Below are positions 9,741 through 19,214 of a stretch of 64,000 nucleotides of DNA, piece by piece; position 1 is the first letter of the stretch; the number at the start of each line of letters is the position of its first letter. The notes under the pieces were generated by a model that ran no database searches, was not told the DNA's origin, and worked only from the letters and a program-made list of their open reading frames with translations. Made by a program: the position numbers and the translations under genes. This DNA comes from Burkholderia anthina (GTDB lineage Bacteria > Pseudomonadota > Gammaproteobacteria > Burkholderiales > Burkholderiaceae): NCBI RefSeq assembly GCF_902498995.1, contig NZ_CABVLY010000003.1:186001-250000 (forward strand). Direction: 5' to 3'.

Positions 9741-9983
9741 TCGGAGTCTCCTGTCCGTGCGGCACGCACGCCGCTGCCGGGTAATGTCTTCTAGGTTGTA
9801 TTCCGTTTCCGGTATTCACGCAAGTTTCCGCGCCGTTCATGCTGGCAAACCCGCATTCCGCGAAATCGCGTTTGAATTGCGGCGCCGCGCGGTGGAATCT
9901 TCGCGTTGCCGGCGCGGCGCCAGCGTATCCCCGGGCGAGCAGCCGGCGGCACGACGAAGCAAAACAAGAAAAAGGAGACGATC

Positions 9984-10598
9984 ATGACGCGCAACCTGCG
10001 TGCAGCCTGCGGCGCGGCGGCGGTGCTGGCCGCGGCGGCGCCTGTACCGGCCGCGGCGGACCAGGGCGACATCCTGGCCCGCGTCCGGCTGCTGAGCATC
10101 CAGCCCGATACGTCCGCGTCGAACACGTTGTCCGCGCTCGGCGTCGGCGCGAACAATTCGATCGTGCCGGAACTCGATTTCACGTGGATGGCGACCGCGA
10201 ATCTCGGCCTCGAGCTGATCCTCGGCACGACGCGCAACACGGTCACGTCGAATCTCGGCACGCTCGGCCGTGTCGGCATTCTGCCGCCCACGCTCACGCT
10301 CCAGTGGCACTTCAATCCGCAGGGCCGCATCCGGCCCTACGTCGGCGCGGGTCTGAATTACACGCTGTTCTACAACAGCTCGCTGCAGGCGGGCGGGCAG
10401 CACGTCGGCATCACGAATCACAGCTTCGGCCCCGCGTTCCAGGCGGGCGTCGACGTGCAGGTGACGAAGAAGCTGTTCGTCAACGCGGACATCAAGAAGA
10501 TCTACATGCGCACCGATGCGACGCTCGACGGGCAGCCGCTCGGCACGCTGAAGCTCGATCCGTGGGTGTTCGGCATCGGCGTCGGGATGACGTTCTGA
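9984..10598 (+). CDS. OmpW-family outer membrane protein
   Basis: A 204-residue protein with a signal peptide (residues 1 to about 25, AAAAPVPAAAD) followed by an eight-strand barrel pattern typical of OmpW: GDILARVRLL at the start, the LTLQWHFNPQGRIRPYVGAG segment and a terminal aromatic (GIGVGMTF). The ATG is preceded by AAGGAG seven bases upstream. It is divergent from rcoM and lies 166 bases before coxM, so it may be co-regulated with CO oxidation. Its role there is unknown. Confidence 0.85.
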   Translation: MTRNLRAACGAAAVLAAAAPVPAAADQGDILARVRLLSIQPDTSASNTLSALGVGANNSIVPELDFTWMATANLGLELILGTTRNTVTSNLGTLGRVGILPPTLTLQWHFNPQGRIRPYVGAGLNYTLFYNSSLQAGGQHVGITNHSFGPAFQAGVDVQVTKKLFVNADIKKIYMRTDATLDGQPLGTLKLDPWVFGIGVGMTF

Positions 10599-10697
10599 CG
10601 GCACGCGGCCGGCGCGCCGCCAGTCGCGCGGCATGCCCGTCGTTCACGTGCCGTTGCCGCAATTCAGGCAGGCAATCGACCGTTGGCGAACTCGCGT

Positions 10698-10732
10698 TGA
10701 AATGCTGCACCGTGTTGTGAAATGCTGAACCG
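10698..10732 (+). promoter_or_regulatory. Tandem direct repeat upstream of coxM, candidate RcoM operator
   Basis: Two copies of TGAAATGCTG(C/A)ACCG start at 10698 and 10718, exactly 20 bases (about two helical turns) apart, 33-67 bases before the coxM start. LytTR-domain regulators normally bind pairs of direct repeats at about this spacing, and the divergent regulator is an RcoM homologue. The match to a published RcoM site was not checked. Confidence 0.55.
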
Positions 10733-10764
10733 GTGAAGTCAGACCTATCGCGGAGACGACGATC

Positions 10765-11631
10765 GTGATCCCCCGTCCATTCGAGTATCACGCCCCCACG
10801 AGCCTGCCCGAAGCGCTGTCGCTGCTGGATCAGTACGGCGACGGCGCGAAGCTGCTCGCGGGCGGCCACAGCCTGCTGCCGATGATGAAGCTGCGCTTCG
10901 CGGCGCCCGATCATCTGATCGATCTCGGGCGGCTCGCCGAGCTGAAGGGCATCCGCGAGGCCGGCGACGAGATCCGCATCGGCGCGATGACGACCGAGAA
11001 CGAGCTGATCTGGTCGCCGCTGTTGCAGCGCGCGTGCCCGCTGCTCGTCGAAGGCGCGCGGCTGATCTCCGATCCGCAGGTGCGCTATCGCGGCACGCTC
11101 GGCGGCGACATCTCGCATGCCGATCCCGGCAACGACCATCCGGCGCTGATGATCGCGCTCGACGCGTCGTTCGTGCTGGTCGGCCCGCACGGCGAGCGCG
11201 TCGTGCCGGCCGACGGCTTCTTCCTCGGCACTTACGCGACGCAGATGGCGCCGTCCGAGATCCTGACCGAGATCCGTATCCCGACGCCCGCGCCGGGCGC
11301 CGGCTACTGCTATGCGAAGCTCAAGCGCAAGACCGGCGATTTCGCGACGGCGGCGTGCGCGGTCGTGCTGACGATGCAGGCCGACACCGTGCGCGACGTG
11401 CGGATCGCACTGACCAACGTTGCGCAGGCGGCGCTGCGCGCGACCGACGCCGAAGCGGCGCTGCGCGGCGCGCCGCTCGATGCGGCGCATCTGGACGACG
11501 CCGTGCGGCGGGCGATGGCCGTGTGCGATCCGGTCGAGGATCTGCGCGGCGACGTCGAATACAAGACGGCGATGGCCGGCGAGATGACGCGCCGCGCGTT
11601 GACGACCGCGCTCGCCCGCGCCGCGCATTGA
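10765..11631 (+). CDS. coxM: CO dehydrogenase medium (FAD) subunit CoxM
   Basis: Flavoprotein subunit of the aerobic Mo-Cu carbon monoxide dehydrogenase; it passes electrons from the iron-sulphur subunit to the acceptor. The 288-residue protein has the two FAD-binding signatures AGGHS (about residue 32) and TLGGD (about residue 110), and the C-terminal CO_deh_flav_C region ([16 protein letters not shown]). The start is GTG with GGAG ten bases upstream. First gene of the cox operon. Confidence 0.96.
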   Translation: MIPRPFEYHAPTSLPEALSLLDQYGDGAKLLAGGHSLLPMMKLRFAAPDHLIDLGRLAELKGIREAGDEIRIGAMTTENELIWSPLLQRACPLLVEGARLISDPQVRYRGTLGGDISHADPGNDHPALMIALDASFVLVGPHGERVVPADGFFLGTYATQMAPSEILTEIRIPTPAPGAGYCYAKLKRKTGDFATAACAVVLTMQADTVRDVRIALTNVAQAALRATDAEAALRGAPLDAAHLDDAVRRAMAVCDPVEDLRGDVEYKTAMAGEMTRRALTTALARAAH

Positions 11632-11662
11632 TCCGCATCGAACCCGCATCGAGGAGACTGCG

Positions 11663-12187
<525 letters not shown>

Positions 12188-12200
12188 ACGGGAGGCCGCC

Positions 12201-14612
12201 ATGGGCAATGTCGAAACCCAGTTCGAGCGCGTCGCCGCGCTCGAGGGCATGGGCTGTTCGCGCAAGCGCCGCGAGGATCCGCGCTTCATCCAGGGCAAGG
12301 GCACCTACGTCGACGACGTGAAGATGCCCGGCATGCTGTTCGGCGCAATGGTGCGCAGCCCGTACGCGCATGCGCGCATCCTGAAGATCGACACGAGCCG
12401 CGCGCTCGCGCATCCGGGCGTGCATGCGGTGCTCACCGCCGAGGATCTGAAGCCGCTGAAGCTGCACTGGATGCCGACGCTCGCGGGCGACGTGCAGGCG
12501 GTGCTCGCGGACGGCAAGGTGTCGTTCCAGAACCAGGAGGTCGCGTTCGTCGTCGCGGACGATCGCTACGTCGCCGCCGACGCCGCCGAGCTGGTCGATG
12601 TCGAGTACGAGGAGCTGCCGCCCGTCGTCGATGCGCTGCATGCGCTCGATCCGGACGCGCCGGTGATCCGCGAGGACATTCGCGATCGCGACACGGGCGC
12701 GCACGGCCCGCGCCGGCATCCGAACCACATCTTCACGTGGACGATCGGCGACAAGGACAAGACCGCGCGCGCGTTCGACAACGCGGAAGTGACGGTCACG
12801 CAGCAGATGTGGTATCCGCGCGTGCATCCGTGCCCGCTCGAGACCTGCGGCTGCGTCGCGTCGTTCGACAAGGCGCGCGGCGATCTGCTGGTCTACATCA
12901 CGTCGCAGGCGCCGCACGTGGTGCGCACGGTGGTCGGGCTGCTGTCGTCGATTCCGGAATCGAAGATCCGCATCGTGTCGCCGGACATCGGCGGCGGCTT
13001 CGGCAACAAGGTCGGCGTCTATCCGGGCTACGTGACGTCGATCGTCGCGTCGATCGTGCTCGGCCGGCCCGTGAAGTGGATCGAATCGCGCGCGGAGAAC
13101 CTGAGCTCGACCGCGTTCGCGCGCGACTATCACATGACCGGCGAGCTCGCGGCCGACGCGACCGGCCGCATCAAGGCGCTGCGCGTGCAGGTGACGGCCG
13201 ATCACGGCGCGTTCGACGCGTGCGCGGACCCGAGCAAGTGGCCGGCCGGGATGTTCCACGTGTGCACGGGTTCCTACGACATTCCGAATGCGTTCGTCGC
13301 GGTCGACGGCGTGTATACGAACAAGTTTCCGGGCGGCGTCGCGTATCGCTGTTCGTTCCGCGTGACCGAGGCCGTCTATCTGATCGAGCGGATGATCGAC
13401 GTGCTCGCGCAGAAGCTCGGCATCGACAAGGCCGAGATCCGGTTGCGCAATTTCATCCGCAAGGAGCAGTTCCCGTATGCGACGCCGCTCGGCCTCGAAT
13501 ACGATTCGGGCAACTACGCGCCCGCGCTCGAAAAGGTGCTGGCCGCGGTCGACTATCCGGCGCTGCGCGCCGAGCAGGCCGCGCGGCGCGCGGACCCGGA
13601 TGCGGAGTGGCTGATGGGCATCGGCATCACGACCTTCACCGAGATCGTCGGCGCAGGGCCGTCGAAGATGTGCGACATCCTCGGCGTCGGGATGTTCGAT
13701 TCGTGCGAGATCCGCGTACACCCGGACGGCTCGGCGATCGCGCGGATGGGCACCATCACGCAGGGGCAGGGCCACCAGACCACCTATGCGCAGATCATCG
13801 CGTCCGAGGCCGGCATTCCGGCGTCGGTGATCACGGTCGAGGAGGGCGACACGTCGACCGCGCCTTACGGGCTCGGCACCTACGGTTCGCGCTCGACGCC
13901 GGTGGCCGGCGCGGCGGTCGCGCGCGCGTCGCGCAAGATCCGCGAGAAGGCGAGGCGGATTGCTGCGCACCTGCTCGAGGCGAGCCCCGACGACGTCGAG
14001 TTCGATCTCGACCGATTCGTGCTGAAAGGCGCGCCAGACCAGTTCCGCACGCTGAAGCAGGTTGCCTGGGCCGCGTACAACGACGTGCCGGAAGATATGG
14101 AGATGGGGCTGGAGGCGGTCGACTACTACGATCCGCCGAACTTCACGTTCCCGTTCGGCGCGTACCTGTGCGTGCTCGACGTGAACCGTCACACCGGGGA
14201 GACGCGCGTGCGCCGCTTCTATGCGCTCGACGACTGCGGCACGCGGATCAACCCGATGATCATCGAAGGGCAGATCCACGGCGGGCTGACCGAGGGCTTC
14301 GCGGTCGCGATGGGGCAGGAGCTGCCGTACGACGAGGCCGGCAACCTGCTCGGCGGCACGTTGATGGACTACTTCGTGCCGACCGCCGTCGAGACGCCGC
14401 ACTGGGATACGGATTACACGGTGACGCCGTCGCCGCATCACCCGATCGGCGCGAAGGGCGTGGCCGAATCGCCGCACGTCGGCTCGATCCCGTGCTTCAC
14501 GGCCGCAGTGGTCGACGCGTTCGCGCATCTCGGCGTCACCCACATGAACATGCCGCACAACGCGTATCGCGTGTGGCAGCAAAGCCGGGCGCTCGGTCTC
14601 ACGCGGCAGTGA
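12201..14612 (+). CDS. coxL: CO dehydrogenase large (Mo-Cu) subunit CoxL, form I
   Basis: Catalytic subunit that oxidises CO to CO2 at a Mo-S-Cu centre with molybdopterin cytosine dinucleotide. The 803-residue protein carries the form I active-site loop AYRCSFR with the copper-binding cysteine at residue 384; form II enzymes, whose substrate is uncertain, have AYRGAGR instead. The GGGFGNK segment and the late GAKGVAESP motif of the family are present. Good GGGAGG ribosome site before the ATG. Confident CO dehydrogenase. Confidence 0.97.
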   Translation: MGNVETQFERVAALEGMGCSRKRREDPRFIQGKGTYVDDVKMPGMLFGAMVRSPYAHARILKIDTSRALAHPGVHAVLTAEDLKPLKLHWMPTLAGDVQAVLADGKVSFQNQEVAFVVADDRYVAADAAELVDVEYEELPPVVDALHALDPDAPVIREDIRDRDTGAHGPRRHPNHIFTWTIGDKDKTARAFDNAEVTVTQQMWYPRVHPCPLETCGCVASFDKARGDLLVYITSQAPHVVRTVVGLLSSIPESKIRIVSPDIGGGFGNKVGVYPGYVTSIVASIVLGRPVKWIESRAENLSSTAFARDYHMTGELAADATGRIKALRVQVTADHGAFDACADPSKWPAGMFHVCTGSYDIPNAFVAVDGVYTNKFPGGVAYRCSFRVTEAVYLIERMIDVLAQKLGIDKAEIRLRNFIRKEQFPYATPLGLEYDSGNYAPALEKVLAAVDYPALRAEQAARRADPDAEWLMGIGITTFTEIVGAGPSKMCDILGVGMFDSCEIRVHPDGSAIARMGTITQGQGHQTTYAQIIASEAGIPASVITVEEGDTSTAPYGLGTYGSRSTPVAGAAVARASRKIREKARRIAAHLLEASPDDVEFDLDRFVLKGAPDQFRTLKQVAWAAYNDVPEDMEMGLEAVDYYDPPNFTFPFGAYLCVLDVNRHTGETRVRRFYALDDCGTRINPMIIEGQIHGGLTEGFAVAMGQELPYDEAGNLLGGTLMDYFVPTAVETPHWDTDYTVTPSPHHPIGAKGVAESPHVGSIPCFTAAVVDAFAHLGVTHMNMPHNAYRVWQQSRALGLTRQ

Positions 14613-14642
14613 CGCCGCGTGCCGCGGCTGGGAGAGCAGACA

Positions 14643-15317
14643 GTGAAAGTCGTCATCGAAAAGGTGTTTCCGATCGCGTCGAGCGTCGACGCGACGTGGC
14701 AGTGTCTTCAGGATATCGAAGCAGTGGCAGGCTGCATGCCCGGCGCAAGAATCACCGAGCGGATCGACGCCGAACACTACAAGGGCACCGTCACGGTACG
14801 CATCGGGCCGGCCGCGATGTCGTTCAAGGGGAGCGTCGACGTGCAGTCGCTCGACGCCGCGCAGCACACGCTGCACCTGACCGGCAAGGGCGCGGACTCG
14901 ACGGGCACGTCGGGCGCGTCGATGGATCTCGTCGCGAGCGTGCAGGCGGCCGACTCGGGCTGCCAGCTGACCGGCCGCAGCGAGGTCGCGATGAACGGCA
15001 AGGCCGCGGCGTTCGGCGGGCGCATGATGCAGACCGTGGCCGATCAGATCCTCGGGCAGTTTGCCGGCAACTTCGCGGCGCTCGTCGTCGCGCGGAGCGG
15101 GCAGGCGGCGGATGCCGCGCCGGCGGAAGCGGCGGGCGACGCGCAGGCGGCGGATGCGCCGGGAATCGCTTCATCGGGCACTGCGCAGTCGCAGGCGCCG
15201 ACGCCGGCTGCGGAGCCTGCCGCCGCGCCGCACGCGGCCGAGCTGAACGGCCTTGCGCTGCTCTGGGCCGTGTTGCGCGACTGGCTGCGCGGGCTGTTCT
15301 CGCGCAAGACCGCGTAG
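14643..15317 (+). CDS. coxG: CoxG, membrane-anchoring protein of CO dehydrogenase
   Basis: SRPBCC-fold protein (DUF1857/CoxG family, about residues 1-145) followed by an Ala-rich linker and a C-terminal hydrophobic helix (LALLWAVLRDWLRGLF) that should sit in the membrane. CoxG proteins attach the cytoplasmic CO dehydrogenase to the membrane and link it to the quinone pool. I use the GTG at 14643, eight bases after GGAGAG; a GTG at 14619 would add eight residues. Its place between coxL and coxD differs from the Oligotropha order, where it follows coxF. Confidence 0.88.
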   Translation: MKVVIEKVFPIASSVDATWQCLQDIEAVAGCMPGARITERIDAEHYKGTVTVRIGPAAMSFKGSVDVQSLDAAQHTLHLTGKGADSTGTSGASMDLVASVQAADSGCQLTGRSEVAMNGKAAAFGGRMMQTVADQILGQFAGNFAALVVARSGQAADAAPAEAAGDAQAADAPGIASSGTAQSQAPTPAAEPAAAPHAAELNGLALLWAVLRDWLRGLFSRKTA

Positions 15318-15344
15318 CGCGGCGCGTTGCCACGGGAGGCCGCG

Positions 15345-16238
15345 ATGGTTGCCGAGCGCATGCGCGAGGTGCTCGATCTGCAGCAGCGACTCGAGCGTCA
15401 CGGCTATATCGCCGAGCGCAGTCTCGCCGCGACGCTGCTGCTTGCCACCGGGATGCGGCGGCCGCTGCTGCTCGAAGGCGAGGCCGGCGTCGGCAAGACG
15501 GAGGTGGCGAAGGCGCTTGCGCGGTTGTCCGGGACGCGGCTGATCCGGCTGCAATGCTACGAAGGGCTCGACGTGCACGCCGCGCTGTACGAGTGGAATT
15601 ATCAGCGCCAGTTGCTGGCGATCAAGCTGCTCGAACAGGACACGCGGCCGATGCCGGACAAGGAGCAGGATATTTTCTCCGAACGCTATCTGCTGAAGCG
15701 TCCGCTGCTCGACGCGATCACGACGACGCCCGCCGCCGTGCTGCTGATCGACGAGATCGACCGCACCGACGAGGCGTTCGAGGCCTACCTGCTGGAGCTG
15801 CTGTCCGACTTCCAGATTTCGATTCCCGAACTCGGCGTCATTCACGCGATCGAGCGGCCGGTCGTGATCCTGACGTCGAACGGCACGCGCGAGATTTCCG
15901 ACGCGTTGCGGCGGCGCTGCCTGTATCACTACGTCGATTATCCCGACTTCGAGAAGGAACTCGCGATCGTGCGCGCGCAGGCGCCGCAGACGCCGGCGCG
16001 GCTCGCGCAGCAGATCGTCGAGTTCGTGCAGGCCGTGCGGCAGATGGACCTGCGCAAGAAGCCCGGTATCGCGGAGACGCTCGACTGGGCGGCTGCGCTA
16101 TTGCGGCTCGGCGTGAGCGCGTTCGACGCCGACGGCATCGAACGCATCATGGATTCGCTCGCCGCGCTCGTGAAGACGCGCGAGGATCGCGCGGGCCTGA
16201 CGCGGCCCGTGATCGAACGGCTCGCCGCATCATGCTGA
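15345..16238 (+). CDS. coxD: CoxD, MoxR-type AAA+ ATPase for CO dehydrogenase maturation
   Basis: AAA+ chaperone that in Oligotropha is needed to insert the bridging sulphur into the Mo-Cu site. The 297-residue protein has Walker A GEAGVGKTE (about residue 45), Walker B VLLIDEIDR and the arginine finger region ALRRRCLYHY. The ATG at 15345 has GGGAGG five bases upstream; a TTG at 15327 is less likely. It overlaps coxE by seven bases, so translation is probably coupled. Confidence 0.94.
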   Translation: MVAERMREVLDLQQRLERHGYIAERSLAATLLLATGMRRPLLLEGEAGVGKTEVAKALARLSGTRLIRLQCYEGLDVHAALYEWNYQRQLLAIKLLEQDTRPMPDKEQDIFSERYLLKRPLLDAITTTPAAVLLIDEIDRTDEAFEAYLLELLSDFQISIPELGVIHAIERPVVILTSNGTREISDALRRRCLYHYVDYPDFEKELAIVRAQAPQTPARLAQQIVEFVQAVRQMDLRKKPGIAETLDWAAALLRLGVSAFDADGIERIMDSLAALVKTREDRAGLTRPVIERLAASC

Positions 16239-17428
16239 CCGACGCTGCCTCCTCCAATGCCGCGACGCCGGACCTGGCCGACGCGCTGGCGGCGCGCTAC
16301 GTCGGCTTTGCCGGCTGGCTGCGCGAGAACGGCTTTCACGTGACGGGCGCCGACATGGCGAGCGCGCTGGAAGTTGCGCACCGCGTCGGCCAGCTCGACC
16401 GGCCGTTGCTGGGCTGGAGCCTGCGCGCGCTGCTGTGCTCGCGCGCCGACGAGTGGCGGCGTTTCGATGCGCTGTTCGACGCGTATTTCCTCGCGCCGAA
16501 CCGCGATGCGCTCGTCGAGACGCGTGCGGGCGGCGCGGGCCCGATCGCGCCGGAGCGCGACGGGACGGCGCGCGACGCCGACGACAGCATGCCGCTCGGG
16601 CTGGCGGGGAGCGGCGCCGACGACACGCACGACGACGGTGGCGCGGCCGAGCACGGCACGAGCCGCGACGCGTCGCTGCGGCACGCGGATTTCCGGCACC
16701 TGCACGACGCCGATGCGCTGTTCGCGATCGACCGGGCGATCCGCCGCTTCGTGATGCGGCTGCGCGGCATTCAGATCCGTCGCGAGCGCCGCGCGGCCGC
16801 CGGGCGGTTGCTCGACATGGCGCGCACGATCCGCCGCAGCGTGCCGCACGGCGGCGTGCCGTTCGAGCTCGCGTGGCGCCGCCGGCAGCGCGTGAAGCCG
16901 CGCATCGTGATGCTGCTCGACGTGAGCCGGTCGATGAGCCTCTACAGCTTCTTTTTCCTGCGCGTCGCGCGCGTGATCAGCGCGCGGCTGTCCGACGTGC
17001 ATTGCTTCATTTTCCATACGCAGCTGGTCGGCATCGCACAGGCGTTGCGCGATGCCGATCCGTGGCGTTCGCAGGAGCGTCTGCAGATGCTGTCGCTCGG
17101 CTGGGCCGGCGGCACGCGCATCGGTGACAGCCTCGACGCGTTCAACCGGCAGTACGCGGCCGCGCTGCTGCATTCGCGCACCGCGGTCGTGATCGTCAGC
17201 GACGGCTACGACGCGGGCGAACCGGCACATCTGCAGCGTGCGCTGGCCGGCCTGCGGCGGCGTTGCCGCTGCGTCGTGTGGCTCAATCCGCTCGCCGACC
17301 GTCCGGGCTTCACGCCGAGCAGTGCGGGAATGACGGCGGCGCTGCCGTTCGTCGACCTGCTGGCCGGCGCGGCCGATCTCGACAGCCTCGAGCGCGTGCT
17401 GCCGCGCATCCTGTCGTTTCTTCAGTAA
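16232..17428 (+). CDS. coxE: CoxE, von Willebrand A domain protein for CO dehydrogenase maturation
   Basis: A 398-residue CoxE-family protein. The C-terminal half is a VWA domain with an intact MIDAS motif (MLLDVSRSMS, and later IVSDGYDAG). The N-terminal half is helical with an acidic, low-complexity middle. CoxE works with the CoxD ATPase, and in Oligotropha it is implicated in copper loading of the active site. It overlaps coxD by seven bases and ends 14 bases before coxF. Confidence 0.93.
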   Translation: MLTDAASSNAATPDLADALAARYVGFAGWLRENGFHVTGADMASALEVAHRVGQLDRPLLGWSLRALLCSRADEWRRFDALFDAYFLAPNRDALVETRAGGAGPIAPERDGTARDADDSMPLGLAGSGADDTHDDGGAAEHGTSRDASLRHADFRHLHDADALFAIDRAIRRFVMRLRGIQIRRERRAAAGRLLDMARTIRRSVPHGGVPFELAWRRRQRVKPRIVMLLDVSRSMSLYSFFFLRVARVISARLSDVHCFIFHTQLVGIAQALRDADPWRSQERLQMLSLGWAGGTRIGDSLDAFNRQYAAALLHSRTAVVIVSDGYDAGEPAHLQRALAGLRRRCRCVVWLNPLADRPGFTPSSAGMTAALPFVDLLAGAADLDSLERVLPRILSFLQ

Positions 17429-17442
17429 GCGTGAGGACTGCC

Positions 17443-18543
17443 ATGAATGCCGCCGAACCCGCCACGCTCGATGCCGACGCGCTGCTGCAGCTCGAGCGAC
17501 GGCTCGCCGACGCAGGCCGCCTGTTCGCGGTGGCGACCGTGGTTCGCGCGCTGCCGCCCACGTCGACGTGGGTCGGCGCGCAGGCGCTCGTCGAAGGCGA
17601 CGGCACGCTGCACGGCTGGATCGGCGGCGGCTGCGCGCGCGGGATCGTGATCCAGGCCGCGCTCGACGCGATGCGCGTCGGGCAGCCGAAGCTCCTGCGC
17701 ATCAGCAACACGGAGGCAGAGCCCGAGCCGGGCGTCGAGTTGCATGCGATGCCGTGCGCGAGCAACGGCACGCTCGAGCTGTTCATCCAGCCGACGGTGC
17801 CGGCGCCCGTCGTGCTGATCCTCGGCGCGACACCGGCCGCGCTTGAGGCGTTCGTGCTTGCCCGGCGGATGGGATTGCGCGCGTATCCGGCCGCGCGCAC
17901 GCCGGATGTCTACGCCGCGCTCGACGCACCGCGCGTGCTGCACGGGTTCGATGTGGCCGCGCTGAACGAACTCGATCCGCACCTGATCCTCGTCGCGACG
18001 CAGGGCGATGGCGACGAGGAGGCGCTCGAAGCCGCGCTGCGCACGTCGGCGGCCGGCGTGTTGCTGATCGCGAGCGCGCGCAAGGCCGGGCAGTTGCGCG
18101 CGGCGATGCGTGCGCGCGGCATCGCCGAGGAACGGCTCGCCGTGCTGCATGCGCCGGCCGGCCCGCGCATTCATGCGCGCACGCCGCAGGAGATCGCGCT
18201 CGGCGCGGTCGCGGGGCTGATCGATTTGCGGCATGCGCTGGAAGAGGCGAAGGCGTCGGGCGAGGGCGTGCAGGCCAGCCTGGGTGGCTTGGCGATCGCC
18301 GAAGCGGTGCCGGCGATGCCGCTGTGCGAATCGATGGCGTCGGTCGCGCCGCGCGCGCAGGGTACGCGCGGCGTCAATCCTGTCTGCGGGATGGAGATCG
18401 ATTTCGCGTCCGCGCTATCCGTGCTCGAGCGCGACGGCGTGCGCATCCCGTTCTGCTGCGACGGCTGTCGGCAGGCGTTCGATCGCGAGCCGGAGCGGTA
18501 TCTCGCGATCGCGCGCGGCGCGACGCAAAGGGAGGTCGTATGA
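17443..18543 (+). CDS. coxF: CoxF, XdhC-family protein with C-terminal YHS metal-binding domain
   Basis: A 366-residue protein. Residues 1 to about 290 are an XdhC/CoxF module (WIGGGCARG near 65 and a Rossmann-like second half), used in maturation of molybdenum hydroxylases. From G310 a YHS domain follows (NPVCGMEIDF, then IPFCCDGCRQAFD), whose cysteines can bind a transition metal such as copper. CoxF is implicated in copper insertion into CO dehydrogenase. The stop overlaps the start of the next gene (ATGA). Confidence 0.9.
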   Translation: MNAAEPATLDADALLQLERRLADAGRLFAVATVVRALPPTSTWVGAQALVEGDGTLHGWIGGGCARGIVIQAALDAMRVGQPKLLRISNTEAEPEPGVELHAMPCASNGTLELFIQPTVPAPVVLILGATPAALEAFVLARRMGLRAYPAARTPDVYAALDAPRVLHGFDVAALNELDPHLILVATQGDGDEEALEAALRTSAAGVLLIASARKAGQLRAAMRARGIAEERLAVLHAPAGPRIHARTPQEIALGAVAGLIDLRHALEEAKASGEGVQASLGGLAIAEAVPAMPLCESMASVAPRAQGTRGVNPVCGMEIDFASALSVLERDGVRIPFCCDGCRQAFDREPERYLAIARGATQREVV

Positions 18544-19214
18544 ACGCTGTTCAGGATCCGGGGCTGCCGGCGTTTTCGGCGGTGCTGCTGGCGGCCGGCA
18601 CGTCGTCGCGGATGCAGGGCGCGCACAAGCTGCTGCTGCCGGTCGGCGGCGAGCCGGCGGTGCGCCGCACCGCGTGCGCGCTGCTGGCGGCCGGCCCGCA
18701 GGAACTCGTCGTCGTCACGGGCTTCAACGGGCGCGCGGTGATCGCGGCGCTCGACGGGCTGCCGGTTCGCTTTCAGCCCAATCCGCGCTACGCGGAAGGG
18801 CAGATGACGTCCGTCGCGATCGGCGTCGCGTCGCTGAGTGCGCCGTGCAGCGTCGTGATGATCTGCCTGGCCGATCAGGTGCTGCTCGATCCCGGCGACT
18901 ATCGCGAGCTGGTCGATGCGTATCGCACGATGCCGCACGGCTCGATTCTCGTGCCCGAATGCGACGGGCAGCGCGGCAATCCGGTGCTGTTCGCGGCGAG
19001 CTATGCGACCGAGGTGAGCAGCGGACACATCAATCCGGGCTGCCGGAAGCTGATCGCCGAGCATCCGGACGAGGTATTCGTGTATCGCGCCGCGCACGAC
19101 CGGTTCGTGCAGGACATGGATACGCCGGAGGACTATGCGCGGATCGTTGCGCGCGTGGAGGCCGATGCGAATGCCGAGGTGGATGCCGATCCCGTGGCGG
19201 GAGCGCGGCGATGA
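18540..19214 (+). CDS. mocA: Molybdenum cofactor cytidylyltransferase (MocA-like)
   Basis: Nucleotidyltransferase that should add CMP to molybdopterin to make the MCD cofactor CoxL needs. The 224-residue protein has the family signature LLAAGTSSRMQGAHKLLLPV at the N terminus, LADQVLLDP in the middle and a QRGNPVLF segment. Four-base ATGA overlap with coxF and four-base overlap with the next gene show tight translational coupling inside the cox operon. Confidence 0.9.
   Translation: MNAVQDPGLPAFSAVLLAAGTSSRMQGAHKLLLPVGGEPAVRRTACALLAAGPQELVVVTGFNGRAVIAALDGLPVRFQPNPRYAEGQMTSVAIGVASLSAPCSVVMICLADQVLLDPGDYRELVDAYRTMPHGSILVPECDGQRGNPVLFAASYATEVSSGHINPGCRKLIAEHPDEVFVYRAAHDRFVQDMDTPEDYARIVARVEADANAEVDADPVAGARR

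Noticed and set aside
12737-16231. A long plus-strand frame upstream of and in phase with coxE
   Set aside because: It runs through coxL, coxG and coxD in another frame; only the part from the ATG at 16232 matches the CoxE family.
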